A stretch of 64,000 bases of DNA from Acetobacteraceae bacterium (GTDB lineage Bacteria; Pseudomonadota; Alphaproteobacteria; Acetobacterales; Acetobacteraceae), in contig JAKFUL010000031.1 in NCBI GenBank assembly GCA_021732665.1, forward strand, positions 1 through 64,000, read 5' to 3'. Every line of letters begins with the position of its first letter. The first letter of the stretch is position 1. Under the pieces are notes generated by a model. The model saw only the letters and a program-made list of their open reading frames with translations, was not told the DNA's origin and ran no database searches. Shown piece after piece: positions 17,286 to 26,289 of the stretch. Both the position numbers and the translations under genes were made by a program.

Positions 17286-17612
17286 TCATCCTTCCTCGTC
17301 GCGCTCGCCTTCCACCTCGATCTCGGCGTCGATCGCCTCATCCTCGTCATCCAGGTCGTCCGATTCCAGCGCCGTGGCATCGGCATCGACATCCTCGATC
17401 TCCACGTCATCCGCCTCGCCATCGCCGCCTGCCACGGCGGCGCGCTTCTTCAGCTTCTCATCCACCACCGCCGGGCCGCGCTTCGGGCGCGGCTGTTCCG
17501 CCGGCTGCTCCGTCCCGCATTTCGGGCAGATAGCGGGTTGTTTCGCGAGGTCGTAGAACTTAGCGCCGCAGGACACGCAGCTGCGCTTCATTCCGAGGTC
17601 GGGCTTCGCCAT
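17286..17612 (-). CDS. FYDLN acid protein (TIGR02300 family)
   Basis: A 108-residue cytoplasmic protein. The N-terminal zinc ribbon has paired CxxC motifs (CVSCGAKFYDL and CPKCGTEQ), followed by a Lys-rich linker and a long Asp/Glu-rich tail (about 65-108). This matches TIGR02300, a family restricted to alphaproteobacteria and usually encoded divergently from aroA-cmk-rpsA, exactly as here. Its role is unknown; an RNA-polymerase or ribosome-related function has been suggested only from its genomic neighbours. AAGG lies seven bases before the ATG at 17612. Confidence 0.88.
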   Translation of the reverse strand: MAKPDLGMKRSCVSCGAKFYDLAKQPAICPKCGTEQPAEQPRPKRGPAVVDEKLKKRAAVAGGDGEADDVEIEDVDADATALESDDLDDEDEAIDAEIEVEGERDEEG

Positions 17613-17722
17613 GGTCACTGCCTTATAGTAAGGTGCACTTCCCGGTTGGGGGCCGTGAGCGCGCCGGAATCAGGGTGCGGCGCATTGCCATGCGCCCAAC
17701 CCCCTGTCAAACCACGCTCACC

Positions 17723-19084
17723 ATGCATGACGCCATTGCCGCCACGCCGCTCCGCTCCGCTCCGCCCGCGCGGCCACTTTCCGGCCGACTCACCGTCGCC
17801 GGCGACAAGTCGATTTCCCACCGCGCGCTGATGTTCGGCGCCCTGGCCATCGGCACCACCGACATCTCCGGCCTGCTGGAGGGCGAGGATGTGCTGCGCA
17901 CCGCCGCCGCCATGCGGCTGCTCGGCGCCACGGTCGAAAGGCTGGGCGAGGGCGCCTGGCGGGTCGCCGGCCGCGGCGTGGGCGGGCTGACCGAACCCTC
18001 CGATGTGCTGGACATGGGCAATAGCGGCACCGCCGCCCGCCTGATCTGCGGGCTGCTGGCCGGCCACCCCATCTTCGCCGTCATGACCGGCGATGCCAGC
18101 CTGCGCCGCCGCCCGATGAAGCGGGTGACAGACCCGCTGGCGGCCACCGGCGCCGTCTTCTCGACCCGCGAGGGCGGGCGCCTGCCGCTGGCCGTGCGCG
18201 GCGCCGCCACGCCCCTGCCGCTGGATTACCGCCTGCCCGTGGCCTCGGCCCAGGTGAAATCCGCCTGCCTGCTGGCCGGCCTCTGCGCCCGCGGCACGAC
18301 GCGGGTGGTCGAGCCCGAGGCGACGCGTGACCATACCGAGAACATGCTTCGGCATTTCGGCGCCACGGTGCATGTCGCCGTCGAGGGCCGCGGCCGCGTG
18401 ATCGAACTGCTGGGCCAGCCCGAGCTGGTGGCCGCGCCGGTGGTGGTGCCCGGTGACCCCTCCTCGGCCGCCTTCCTCGCCGTGGCGGCGCTTCTTGTGC
18501 CGGGCAGCGTCATCACCATCGGGAATGTCGGCCTCAACCCGCTGCGCGCCGGTGTGTTCACCACGCTGGCGGAAATGGGCGCCGACATCACGGTGACGAA
18601 TGCCCGCACCGAGGGCGGCGAGCCGGTGGGTGATTTGGTGGTGCGCGCAACCCCGCTGCGCGGCACCGACGTGCCCGCCGGCCGGGTGCCGAGCATGGTC
18701 GATGAATACCCCATCCTGGCCGTGGCCGCCGCGGCCGCCCAGGGAAGCACCCGCATGCGCGGCCTGGCCGAGCTGCGGGTGAAGGAAAGCGACCGGCTGG
18801 AAGGCACGGCCGCCATGCTGCGCGCCGCCGGCGTGCGGCTGGAGATCGAGGGCGATGACCTGATCGTCCATGGAGCCCGCTCCGCGGGGGGCGGGCCGAT
18901 CGCGGGTGGCGGCGTGGTCGCCACCAATATGGACCACCGCATCGCCATGGCCGGCCTGGTGCTGGGGATGGCGGCGCGGGATGGGATGGCGGTCGATGAT
19001 GCCGGCTTCATCGAGACCAGCTTTCCGGGCTTCGCGGCCCTGATGAACCGCGTGGCGGGCGCGGATGTGATCATCCCGGCATGA
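17723..19084 (+). CDS. aroA: 3-phosphoshikimate 1-carboxyvinyltransferase (EPSP synthase)
   Basis: A 453-residue cytoplasmic enzyme making 5-enolpyruvylshikimate-3-phosphate from shikimate-3-phosphate and PEP, the sixth step of the shikimate pathway. Diagnostic segments: LTVAGDKSISHRALMFGALA (substrate-binding Lys and Ser), MGNSGTAARLICGLLAG, RPMKRVTDPL, and the C-terminal LRVKESDRLEGTAAML and MDHRIAMAGLVLGM. The Ala of GNSGTAAR marks a class II enzyme, the glyphosate-tolerant type (known of the family, not tested here). The ATG at 17723 is chosen over an upstream frame lacking AroA features. The stop overlaps cmk by four bases. Confidence 0.96.
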   Translation: MHDAIAATPLRSAPPARPLSGRLTVAGDKSISHRALMFGALAIGTTDISGLLEGEDVLRTAAAMRLLGATVERLGEGAWRVAGRGVGGLTEPSDVLDMGNSGTAARLICGLLAGHPIFAVMTGDASLRRRPMKRVTDPLAATGAVFSTREGGRLPLAVRGAATPLPLDYRLPVASAQVKSACLLAGLCARGTTRVVEPEATRDHTENMLRHFGATVHVAVEGRGRVIELLGQPELVAAPVVVPGDPSSAAFLAVAALLVPGSVITIGNVGLNPLRAGVFTTLAEMGADITVTNARTEGGEPVGDLVVRATPLRGTDVPAGRVPSMVDEYPILAVAAAAAQGSTRMRGLAELRVKESDRLEGTAAMLRAAGVRLEIEGDDLIVHGARSAGGGPIAGGGVVATNMDHRIAMAGLVLGMAARDGMAVDDAGFIETSFPGFAALMNRVAGADVIIPA

Positions 19085-19713
19085 TCGTCGCGGTGGATGG
19101 GCCTGCGGCGGCCGGCAAGGGCACGCTGGCCCGCCGCCTGGCCGCGGCGCTGGGCCTGCCCTATCTCGACACCGGGCTGCTCTACCGCGCCGTGGGGCGG
19201 CGTGTGCTGGATGCCGGGCATGACCCGCGCGATGCGCGTTGCGCCCTGGCGGCGGCCCGCGCGCTGCGGCCGGAGGATCTGGCGCGCGGCGACCTGCGCG
19301 GCCCGGTGGCCGACATGGCCGCCACCAACGTGGCCGCCATCGCCGCCGTGCGCGCGGAATTGCTGGAATTCCAGCGCCGCTTCGGCCGCGAACACGGCGC
19401 TGTGCTCGATGGCCGCGATATCGGCACCGTGGTCTTCCCCGAGGCGACGGCAAAACTCTTCGTCACCGCCTCTGCCGAGGAGCGCGCGCGCAGGCGCCAG
19501 GCCGAATTGCAGGGCCGCGGCATGCCCGCCGATTTCGTCCAGGTGCTGTCGGAAATCCGGGACCGCGACGCGCAGGATGAGAACCGCCCCGTGGCCCCCC
19601 TGCGCCCGGCCGATGATGCGCTGCTGCTGGACACAACCCTGCTGGACGCCGATGCCGCCTTCGCCGCCGCCATGGCGCTGATCGCGACCCGCCGGCCTTC
19701 ACACGCCGTCTGA
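19081..19713 (+). CDS. cmk: Cytidylate kinase
   Basis: A 210-residue kinase that phosphorylates CMP and dCMP with ATP. The P-loop is GPAAAGKGTLARRLA at residues 6-20, followed by LPYLDTGLLYRAVG, the DGRDIGTVVFPEA motif that binds the cytosine and the LID region RARRRQAELQGRG. The length is slightly short but normal for alphaproteobacteria. It is translationally coupled to aroA (ATGA) and lies upstream of rpsA, an arrangement conserved across proteobacteria. Confidence 0.96.
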   Translation: MIVAVDGPAAAGKGTLARRLAAALGLPYLDTGLLYRAVGRRVLDAGHDPRDARCALAAARALRPEDLARGDLRGPVADMAATNVAAIAAVRAELLEFQRRFGREHGAVLDGRDIGTVVFPEATAKLFVTASAEERARRRQAELQGRGMPADFVQVLSEIRDRDAQDENRPVAPLRPADDALLLDTTLLDADAAFAAAMALIATRRPSHAV

Positions 19714-19771
19714 AGCCCGCGCGCTTGGCACTTGATGCCGCCACGGCGCCGCGCGGGCGTGAAAACCGTGC

Positions 19772-19800
19772 TTGACGGGCGCGCGCTGCGGGCGGATATG
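19772..19800 (+). promoter_or_regulatory. Candidate rpsA promoter
   Basis: In the 293-base gap between cmk and rpsA, TTGACG (19772-19777) and GATATG (19795-19800) are separated by 17 bases. This is the best -35/-10 pair in the gap and fits a vegetative sigma factor with a degenerate -10. It would give a 5' leader of about 200 bases before the rpsA ATG, consistent with a leader used for S1 autoregulation. Inference from spacing and sequence only. Confidence 0.4.
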
Positions 19801-20006
19801 CCGCAGTAACGTCACTGGCCGATGCCTGTGGCGCTTTGGGCGTCAGCGCAAGCTCGCACCCATGGCGGAGACCGGGCGGACCGATACGCGCCCGGAAACA
19901 GGGCGGAGATGGGCAAGGGTCCCATCGCCGCAAGTCGTCTTCGCCGCGATGCGGGGGCGCAGAGCTTGCCGGGTGCCCAGGCGCCCGCACAGGACAAACC
20001 AACTGC

Positions 20007-21716
20007 ATGGCACAAGCCAACACCCTCAGCGACACTGAGGATTTTGCGACCCTTCTTGATGAAATGATGGGCGCCGACACCGGCTTCGCAGGCTCCGTCG
20101 TCACTGGCCGCGTGATTCGTATCGACGATGACGTGGCCGTGGTCGATGTGGGCCTGAAGAGCGAAGGCCGCGTGCCGCTCAAGGAATTCGCGCCCCCGGG
20201 CATGAAGCCCGAGGTGAAGCCCGGCGACATGGTCGAGCTGTTCATCGAGCGCTACGAGGACCGCGACGGCTCCATCGTGCTCAGCCGCGAGAAGGCCCGC
20301 CGCGAGGAAGCCTGGACCTTGCTGGAGAAGGCCGCCGCCGCGCAGATCCGCGTCAACGGCATCATCTTCGGCCGGGTGAAGGGTGGCTTCACCGTCGATC
20401 TCGGCGGCGCCGTGGCCTTTCTGCCCGGCTCCCAGGTGGATATCCGCCCGGTCCGCGACGTGGGCCCGCTGATGGGCATGAGCCAGCCCTTCCAGATCCT
20501 GAAGATGGACCGGGCACGCGGGAACATCGTGGTGTCGCGCCGCGCCGTGCTGGAGGAGACGCGCGCCGAACAGCGCAGCGAGCTCATCCAGGGCCTGAAG
20601 GAAGGCATGATCCTGGACGGCGTGGTGAAGAACATCACCGATTACGGCGCCTTCGTGGATTTGGGCGGCGTGGACGGCCTGCTGCACGTGACCGACATCG
20701 CCTGGCGCCGCATCAACCACCCCTCCGAAGCCCTCACCATCGGCATGCCGGTGAAGGTGCAGGTGGTGCGCTTCAACCAGGAGACGCAGCGCATCAGCCT
20801 CGGCATGAAGCAGCTGATGTCCGACCCCTGGGATGGTGTCGCCATCAAGTACCCGGTCAACGGCAAGTTCGCTGGCCGCGTGACGAACATCACCGACTAC
20901 GGCGCCTTCGTGGAGCTGGAGCCGGGCGTCGAGGGCCTCGTCCATGTGAGCGAGATGTCCTGGACGAAGAAGAACGTCCACCCGGGCAAGATCGTCGCGA
21001 CCTCCGAGCAGGTCGACGTGATGATCCTGGATGTGGACGAGCCGAAGCGGCGCATCTCGCTCGGCCTGAAGCAGGCGCAGGGCAACCCCTGGGAAGTGTT
21101 CCAGGATGCCAACCCGCCTGGCAGCGTCATCGAGGGCGAAATCCGCAACATCACCGAGTTCGGCCTGTTCATCGGCATCGCGGCCGACGTGGACGGCATG
21201 GTGCACATGTCCGATCTCAGCTGGGATCAGCCGGGCGAAGTGGCCATGGGCGCCTACCAGAAGGGCCAGGTCGTCAAGGCCAAGGTTCTCGACGTCGACG
21301 TCGAGAAGGAGCGCATCTCGCTGGGCATCAAGCAGCTGGAGGCCGACCCGGCCGCCGAGGTGCTCGATCGCCTGCGCAAGGGCGACGTTGTGACCTGCAC
21401 CATCACCAAGGTGGAGGCCAATGGCATCGAGGTGAAGGTCGAGGAAATCCTGACCGGCTTCATCCGCCGCGCCGAACTGGCCCGCGACCGCCAGGACCAG
21501 CGGCCGGAGAAGTATGCGGTGGGCGAGACCGTGGACGCCAAGATCGTGGCCGTGGACCGTGCGGCGCGCCGCCTGTCGCTGACCGTGAAGGGACGCGAAG
21601 TGGAGGAAGAGCGCGAGGCGATGAAGGAGTTCGGCTCGGTCGACTCCGGCGCCTCGTTGGGCGACATCCTGGGCGCGGCTATTCGCCGGCAGCGGGAGAT
21701 GGCTGGGAAGGAGTGA
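20007..21716 (+). CDS. rpsA: 30S ribosomal protein S1
   Basis: A 569-residue protein with six S1 (OB-fold) repeats, at about 30-100, 115-180, 200-270, 285-355, 370-440 and 460-530. Recognisable copies of the repeat core are ITDYGAFVDLGGVDGLLHVTD, ITDYGAFVELEPGVEGLVHVS and ITEFGLFIGIAADVDGMVHMS. S1 binds mRNA and helps start translation on structured or weakly SD-dependent messages. The ATG at 20007 (MAQANTLSD) is typical for alphaproteobacterial S1. There is no strong ribosome site in front, as is usual for this gene. A clear terminator follows. Confidence 0.97.
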   Translation: MAQANTLSDTEDFATLLDEMMGADTGFAGSVVTGRVIRIDDDVAVVDVGLKSEGRVPLKEFAPPGMKPEVKPGDMVELFIERYEDRDGSIVLSREKARREEAWTLLEKAAAAQIRVNGIIFGRVKGGFTVDLGGAVAFLPGSQVDIRPVRDVGPLMGMSQPFQILKMDRARGNIVVSRRAVLEETRAEQRSELIQGLKEGMILDGVVKNITDYGAFVDLGGVDGLLHVTDIAWRRINHPSEALTIGMPVKVQVVRFNQETQRISLGMKQLMSDPWDGVAIKYPVNGKFAGRVTNITDYGAFVELEPGVEGLVHVSEMSWTKKNVHPGKIVATSEQVDVMILDVDEPKRRISLGLKQAQGNPWEVFQDANPPGSVIEGEIRNITEFGLFIGIAADVDGMVHMSDLSWDQPGEVAMGAYQKGQVVKAKVLDVDVEKERISLGIKQLEADPAAEVLDRLRKGDVVTCTITKVEANGIEVKVEEILTGFIRRAELARDRQDQRPEKYAVGETVDAKIVAVDRAARRLSLTVKGREVEEEREAMKEFGSVDSGASLGDILGAAIRRQREMAGKE

Positions 21717-21746
21717 TCCTTTTCGGCGTGGCTTGAGTGCGAGAGA

Positions 21747-21777
21747 CCCCGGGCGCGGAAGTGCCCGGGGTTTTTTT
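21747..21777 (+). terminator. Rho-independent terminator of rpsA
   Basis: An eight-base-pair GC stem, CCCCGGGC (21747-21754) with GCCCGGGG (21763-21770), an eight-base loop and a run of seven T directly after the stem. It lies 30 bases past the rpsA stop and is the clearest intrinsic terminator in the window. Confidence 0.9.
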
Positions 21778-22142
21778 CGTTGGGGGTATCGACGACGCAG
21801 GAGGTCTTTACGGGTCGGGAGCGTGTCGCGATCGCCTCCACCCACTCCAGCTATGGCAAGATGAATGGCCGTCGGTCGGTCGACCTACTCGAGAGCTGAG
21901 GTTGCCCCGTTTCAGTGGACGGTTTTTGGGCTTGCGGGCTGCGTTTCGACCGGGGTCACCTCCCGTTCTGCTTCGTATGCCATGCCGCACGGCGGCTCCG
22001 CACTGGTCGTTGAGACATGAAAAACTCGCGCGCGGCGCTTGGGTAAACCACGCGCGCGGCCTACTGCGCCAAAGTCTGCCCGCGCCGCTGTTACCCCGCG
22101 CTTCTGGGGAGGTAGTTTCCACCTGCCGAGATGTCGAAATCA
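21778..22142. other. Intergenic region between the rpsA terminator and tRNA-Val, no gene recognised
   Basis: About 365 bases with no supported gene. The longest frames lack family features and codon bias. The stretch 21897-21922 (TGAGGTTGCCCCGTTTCAGT and six more bases) looks like an insertion-sequence end of the IS3 type, suggesting decayed mobile DNA. A GC-rich inverted pair, CGCGCGCGGC near 22032 and CGCGCGCGG near 22051, could form a hairpin downstream of the tRNA gene, which is read on the minus strand. Composition is less GC-rich than the neighbours. Confidence 0.4.
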
Positions 22143-22217
22143 TGGTGGGTGCGACAGGGATTGAACCTGTGACCCCTGCCGTGTGAAGGCAGTGCTCTAC
22201 CGCTGAGCTACGCACCC
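22143..22217 (-). tRNA. tRNA-Val(CAC)
   Basis: The minus strand reads as a complete 75-base cloverleaf including an encoded CCA end (TGG at 22143-22145 on the plus strand). The acceptor stem is GGGTGCG paired with CGCACCC. The anticodon stem CTGCC/GGCAG encloses the loop TTCACAC, so the anticodon is CAC, reading GTG valine codons. The T arm contains GGTTCAATCC. All stems pair without gaps. Confidence 0.96.
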
Positions 22218-22332
22218 GCGCGGGGCAGCGAGCCCCGGGGAGGGGCGCGGTATGCTGCGGCCGCGCGCAACTGTCAACCCGGCCTTCGCCTTCCGCCCTT
22301 GATCTGACGCGGATAACACAGACATTGGGATC

Positions 22333-23124
22333 ATGCCGCTTCAGCCTCTCCTCCTTGCCTGCCTCCTGCTGCTGGCCCTTCCCCGGCCAGGCCAAGCCAC
22401 CGCCTGGACCGCGACCTATGAATTCCACGCCGCCGGGCTGCGGGTGCTGGAGGCGCGGTTCACCTTCGATGTGGATGGGCCGCAATACCGGCTGGAGGTG
22501 CTCAGCCGCAGCCGCGGCCTGGCCAGCCTGTTTGCCCGCAGCGAGCAGGTCACCTCGGTGACAGGCAGCTGGGCCGGCGACACGCCCCGGCCGCGCAGCT
22601 ACCGCGTGCAGGGTGCCTTCCGTGGCCAGCGCCGGGCGGTGGCGATGGAGTTTGGCCCCGACGGCCTCCCCAGGCTGGGAGAGCTTGAACCCTCCCTCGC
22701 CTCCGAGAACCGCGAGCCGGTGCCGCCGGAAAGGCTGGGCGGCACGCTGGACGCGCTTTCGGCCATCGCCCGGCTCTCCCGGCTGGTCGCCCAGACCGGG
22801 CGCTGCGACGTGCAGGCGCAGCTCTACGACGCGCGGCGGCTGACCGAGATCACCATCCGCACCCAGGGCACCGAGGCGGTGCCGACGGAATGGGGGGCCG
22901 GCGTGCAGGGCCAGGCGCTGCGATGCGAGCTGGAAAGCCGCCTGCTGGCCGGCTGGCGCACCGATCAGGACATCGAGCGCGCGCGCGAGCCGTTCATGAC
23001 CACGGCCTGGATCGGCCGGCCCATCGCCGAGGCGCCGCCCGTGCCGTTGCGCATCGAACTGGCCACCCGCTGGTGGGGACGGATGTATGGCGTGCTCACC
23101 CATATCGAGCGGGCAGGCCCCTGA
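22333..23124 (+). CDS. DUF3108 domain periplasmic protein
   Basis: A 263-residue protein with a signal peptide (MPLQPLLLACLLLLALPRPGQA). The mature part fits DUF3108: an early beta stretch TATYEFHAAGLRVLEARFTFDV, then SRSRGLASLFAR, a central TLDALSAIARLSR helix and a terminal LATRWWGRMYGVLTHIE. The family is predicted to be periplasmic or outer-membrane associated, with no assigned biochemical role. The gene stands alone, downstream of tRNA-Val, which is on the other strand, and converges on the deacetylase gene. Confidence 0.85.
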   Translation: MPLQPLLLACLLLLALPRPGQATAWTATYEFHAAGLRVLEARFTFDVDGPQYRLEVLSRSRGLASLFARSEQVTSVTGSWAGDTPRPRSYRVQGAFRGQRRAVAMEFGPDGLPRLGELEPSLASENREPVPPERLGGTLDALSAIARLSRLVAQTGRCDVQAQLYDARRLTEITIRTQGTEAVPTEWGAGVQGQALRCELESRLLAGWRTDQDIERAREPFMTTAWIGRPIAEAPPVPLRIELATRWWGRMYGVLTHIERAGP

Positions 23125-23143
23125 TCAGGCCGGCCGCCGGTCG

Positions 23144-24040
23144 TCAGCCCGCCGCCAGCGCATGCGCCGCGATATCGCGCCGGCGCGCCACCCAGATCCG
23201 CGGATCGGCGGTCACCCGCCGCAGGATCTCGTCCAGTGCCCAGATCCGCGCCGGGCGGCCGATGATGCGCAGATGCAGCCCGATGCTGAGCATGCGGGCG
23301 CGGTTCTCGCTCAGCAGCCAATCCACCGCGCGCAGGCAGTAGCGGGAGAAATCCTCGGGCTGGTTGAAGGCGCCGCCGGGGGCGAAGCGCATGTCGTTGG
23401 TGTCGAAGCAATAGGGCAGGATGACGTGTCCGGGCGCGTGCAGCCGCGGCAGTTCGTCGCCGTAATCATCGCTGTCGTAGAGGAAGCCGCCATGCTCGCG
23501 CAGCAGGCGTCGGGTGTTCACGCTGGGCGCGCTGCGGGTGTGCCAGCCCACCGGGGCCTCGCCCGTGGCATCGGTGATGGCCCGGACAGTGGCGGCGATG
23601 ACGGCGCGTTCGGTGGCTTCGGCCATGCCGGCATGGCGTTCCCAGCGCCAGCCATGGCAGCTGACCTCATGGCCGCGGGCATGCGGGGCGGCGGCGAGGT
23701 GGGGGCCATGCGCGATGGCGCGGCCGCAGGATGAGAAGGTCGCCTTCGCGCCATGGCGGTCGAAGACGTCGAGGATGCGCCACAGGCCGACCTTCGCGCC
23801 GTAGTCGAAATGCGTCTCCATGCAGGGGTCGGGGTGGCCCACCACCTCCTCATTCGCCTCGAAGCGGCTTTCGTTGCGCTCATCGCCGGAATTGCGGTTC
23901 ATCTCCGCCCCTTCCTCGACATTGACGACGAAGCTGAGCGCGAGCTTGGCACCTCCCGGCCAGGCGATGCCGGGCGGGTTCTCGCCATAGCCCAGGGTGC
24001 TGCGCGTGCTGGGCGGCATGCCGCCGGGGAGATCGGCCAT
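23144..24040 (-). CDS. Polysaccharide deacetylase-family (PuuE-like) hydrolase
   Basis: A 298-residue NodB-fold enzyme of the branch containing PuuE allantoinase and related amidohydrolases. Evidence: WPGGAKLALSFVVNVEEGAE near the start, HFDYGAKVGLWRILDVFDRHG, KATFSSCGRAI, HARGHEVSCHGW, GWHTRSAPSVNTRRLL and ILPYCFDTNDMRF. This branch usually hydrolyses small cyclic amides or ureides rather than chitin. No signal peptide is present, consistent with a cytoplasmic small-molecule enzyme. GGAGG sits four bases before the ATG at 24040. It is divergent from the alpha/beta hydrolase gene across 68 bp. Confidence 0.85.
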   Translation of the reverse strand: MADLPGGMPPSTRSTLGYGENPPGIAWPGGAKLALSFVVNVEEGAEMNRNSGDERNESRFEANEEVVGHPDPCMETHFDYGAKVGLWRILDVFDRHGAKATFSSCGRAIAHGPHLAAAPHARGHEVSCHGWRWERHAGMAEATERAVIAATVRAITDATGEAPVGWHTRSAPSVNTRRLLREHGGFLYDSDDYGDELPRLHAPGHVILPYCFDTNDMRFAPGGAFNQPEDFSRYCLRAVDWLLSENRARMLSIGLHLRIIGRPARIWALDEILRRVTADPRIWVARRRDIAAHALAAG

Positions 24041-24108
24041 GGGGCCTCCGCTTGCTGGAAAGCCGCCAGGATGCCGATGATGGGGGAATACGAAAGAGGG
24101 TGGAACCA

Positions 24109-25116
24109 ATGTTCAGGATGATCGCGGCGTTGCTGCTGGCGGCGTGGCCGGCGGCCGCGCAGATGGAGGGGCCGCTGACCATCGCGCGGCAGGGCAGCTA
24201 TTTCGTCGGTGGCCGCGATCTGCGCTCCGACAGCCTTTCCAACCTGCCGGCCTATGCGGTGAGCGGGACGATTTCGGTCGACCAGGTCTATGTGCGATTT
24301 CAGGAGCCCGTCGCGCCCGCCCGGGTGCCGCTGCTGCTGGTGCATGGCTGCTGCCTGACCGGCATGACCTGGGAGACCACCCCCGATGGCCGGATGGGCT
24401 GGGACGAGTATTTCCTCCGCCGTGGCCACCCCGTGCATGTCATGGACCAGGCGTGGCGCGGCCGTTCGGCGTCCCACCCCACCTTGATCAACCCGGTGCG
24501 GGCGGGGCAGGCGCCGGTCGCCAGCCTGCCCACCGTCTTCGCCGCGGGGCGGGAGGATGCCTGGGGCATCTTCCGGTTCGGCCCGCGCTTTGGCGAAAGC
24601 TACCCCGCGATGCGCTTCCCCCTCGCCGCCCAGGGCGAGTTCTGGAAGCAGATGGTGCCGGACTGGAATTTCTCCGTGGGCGCGCCCAACCCCAGTGTCA
24701 CCGCGCTCAACCTCATCGCCCGCCGCCTCGGCCGGGTGGTGCTGATGAGCCATTCGCAATCGGGCATCTACCCCTTCCAGGCGGCGGCAACGGGCCGTGC
24801 GGGCATTGCGGGGATTGTCTCGATCGAGCCCGGCACCTGCCCGGCGGCGAATTCCGACATGGCGCCCTATGCCGGGCTGCCCATCCTGGTGCTCTGGGGC
24901 GATTACGTGGAGCTTTCGACCCGCTGGGCGCCGCGCCTGGCCGGCTGCCTCGACTTCGCCCGCGCCGCCAATGCCGCCGGTGGAAAGGTCGAGGTGGCGG
25001 TGCTGCCGGAAATGGGCATCCGCGGCAATTCGCACATGCTGATGCAGGACGACAATTCGCATCAGATCGCCGATTGGCTGGTGGGGTGGATGGCCAGGCA
25101 GGTCCGCTCAGAGTGA
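24109..25116 (+). CDS. Exported alpha/beta hydrolase
   Basis: A 335-residue protein with a signal peptide (MFRMIAALLLAAWPAAAQ). The fold shows in VPLLLVHGCCLTGMTWETTP (oxyanion region, about 73-92), a nucleophile elbow SHSQSG with probable Ser216, IVSIEPGTC, LPILVLWGDYVE (acid strand) and a late GNSHMLMQDDNS with the likely catalytic His. It resembles secreted esterases of the Est/AB-hydrolase type that also contain paired cysteines. The elbow has Ser rather than Gly at its first position. A purine-rich site AAAGAGGG precedes the start. The substrate is unknown. Confidence 0.85.
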   Translation: MFRMIAALLLAAWPAAAQMEGPLTIARQGSYFVGGRDLRSDSLSNLPAYAVSGTISVDQVYVRFQEPVAPARVPLLLVHGCCLTGMTWETTPDGRMGWDEYFLRRGHPVHVMDQAWRGRSASHPTLINPVRAGQAPVASLPTVFAAGREDAWGIFRFGPRFGESYPAMRFPLAAQGEFWKQMVPDWNFSVGAPNPSVTALNLIARRLGRVVLMSHSQSGIYPFQAAATGRAGIAGIVSIEPGTCPAANSDMAPYAGLPILVLWGDYVELSTRWAPRLAGCLDFARAANAAGGKVEVAVLPEMGIRGNSHMLMQDDNSHQIADWLVGWMARQVRSE

Positions 25117-25239
25117 TATCCGCCTGTGGAATAACTTGTGTTTCGGTAGCAACAGCGGGTGGGAGATTTCGCTTCGGCCTCGCGGCTCGCCATCAATTCA
25201 TCTAAACGTAACCCGATCGTGTCAGGTTAGGAACGTGCG

Positions 25240-26280
25240 TTGGAAAAGAGCTCAGTGCGGGAGTTGAAATCTGCGATGACGCAGACTCTGGTCAAGCCAC
25301 TGCTCCTGGCCAGGGCAAGAAGCAGCATCTCCGCCATGTCGGCCCGATCAGTCTGGACCGAGACGAAGTGGCGGCCCGGGATTGCGATGGGCATAGCCGC
25401 GGGGCAGCGACCTGACGACTTCCGCCTGGCCGTGCGAGTGCAGGCACATCTGCCCAGCTCATTTCCGCGCAATGTCGATATCAGGGACGAGTTCGAGAAC
25501 GCGGCCCGAGGCGAAGTGGATTTCCAATGGGTTGGCCCAGCCCGCAAACTGGCCGCGCGGCCAGGTCCGACCTGGTTTCGGGGCCGCCGTCGGCCGGTGG
25601 TGATTGGGAGTTCCATTGGCCACTACCACGTCACCGCCGGCACGTTGGGTCTGATCGCCGTCCACACCGCCTCCGCGCGCAGTGTGATGCTCAGCAACAA
25701 CCACGTCCTGGCCAACGAGAGCCGGGCCAAAACTGGCGATCCGATCCTGCAGCCCGGCGGGCTGGATGGTGGCACGCTGCCCGGCTCCAGGATCGGCAGT
25801 CTGCTCGATGAAATTCCGCTGCGTGGCGACAAGGTCAATCTCAGCGACGCCGCGATTGCCAGGATCGCGCGTGGGGTCGAGGTGGAGCCCACGATGATCC
25901 GCGGTCTGGGTCGGTTGGCCGGCGCCCGGCAAGCGCCGGTCGAGCCGGGCATGCGTGTTCGCAAGGCAGGGCGGACGACCGGTATTTCACACGGCACGGT
26001 CAGCGCCATCGAGGTTGACGATCTGGTTGTCGAATTCGAATCCGGCGCCCTGCGCTTCGATGCTGCGATTGAGATCGAGGGAGAGGGCGACCTGCCATTC
26101 AGCGCCGGCGGCGACAGCGGATCCGCCATTGTCGATGACAGCAACGAGGTTTGCGCGCTACTGTTCGCTGGAACTGAGATGGGTGGGTCCAATAGCCGGG
26201 GCCACACATATGCGTGTGCGCTGCCGCCCATTCTCGCCGGTCTGGGGCTGTCACTCGACTTCTTGAAATCGAACGCCTAG
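25240..26280 (+). CDS. Trypsin-like serine protease with N-terminal GVGxG-type domain
   Basis: A 346-residue protein without a signal peptide or membrane segment, so probably cytoplasmic. Residues 44-75 (GIAMGIAAGQRPDDFRLAVR) form a small beta domain; residues 115-310 are a chymotrypsin-fold protease with a complete triad: His155 in LSNNHVLA, Asp203 in NLSDAAIA, Ser293 in AGGDSGSAIV. The arrangement recalls the NAL1-like/bacterial intracellular trypsin group. The start is TTG at 25240; GTG at 25255 (with AAAAGAG upstream) and ATG at 25276 are alternatives. By eye GC is lower than in flanking genes, hinting at transfer. A 71-residue companion gene follows nine bases later. The target is unknown. 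Confidence 0.85.
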   Translation: MEKSSVRELKSAMTQTLVKPLLLARARSSISAMSARSVWTETKWRPGIAMGIAAGQRPDDFRLAVRVQAHLPSSFPRNVDIRDEFENAARGEVDFQWVGPARKLAARPGPTWFRGRRRPVVIGSSIGHYHVTAGTLGLIAVHTASARSVMLSNNHVLANESRAKTGDPILQPGGLDGGTLPGSRIGSLLDEIPLRGDKVNLSDAAIARIARGVEVEPTMIRGLGRLAGARQAPVEPGMRVRKAGRTTGISHGTVSAIEVDDLVVEFESGALRFDAAIEIEGEGDLPFSAGGDSGSAIVDDSNEVCALLFAGTEMGGSNSRGHTYACALPPILAGLGLSLDFLKSNA

Positions 26281-26289
26281 GGACGCCAG

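Noticed and set aside
17615-19453. A 612-codon minus-strand frame opposite aroA and cmk
   Set aside because: Antisense of two conserved core genes; no ribosome site or family features.
19812-21845. A 677-codon minus-strand frame opposite rpsA
   Set aside because: Its His- and Leu-rich repeats mirror the S1 repeats on the coding strand; not an independent repeat protein.
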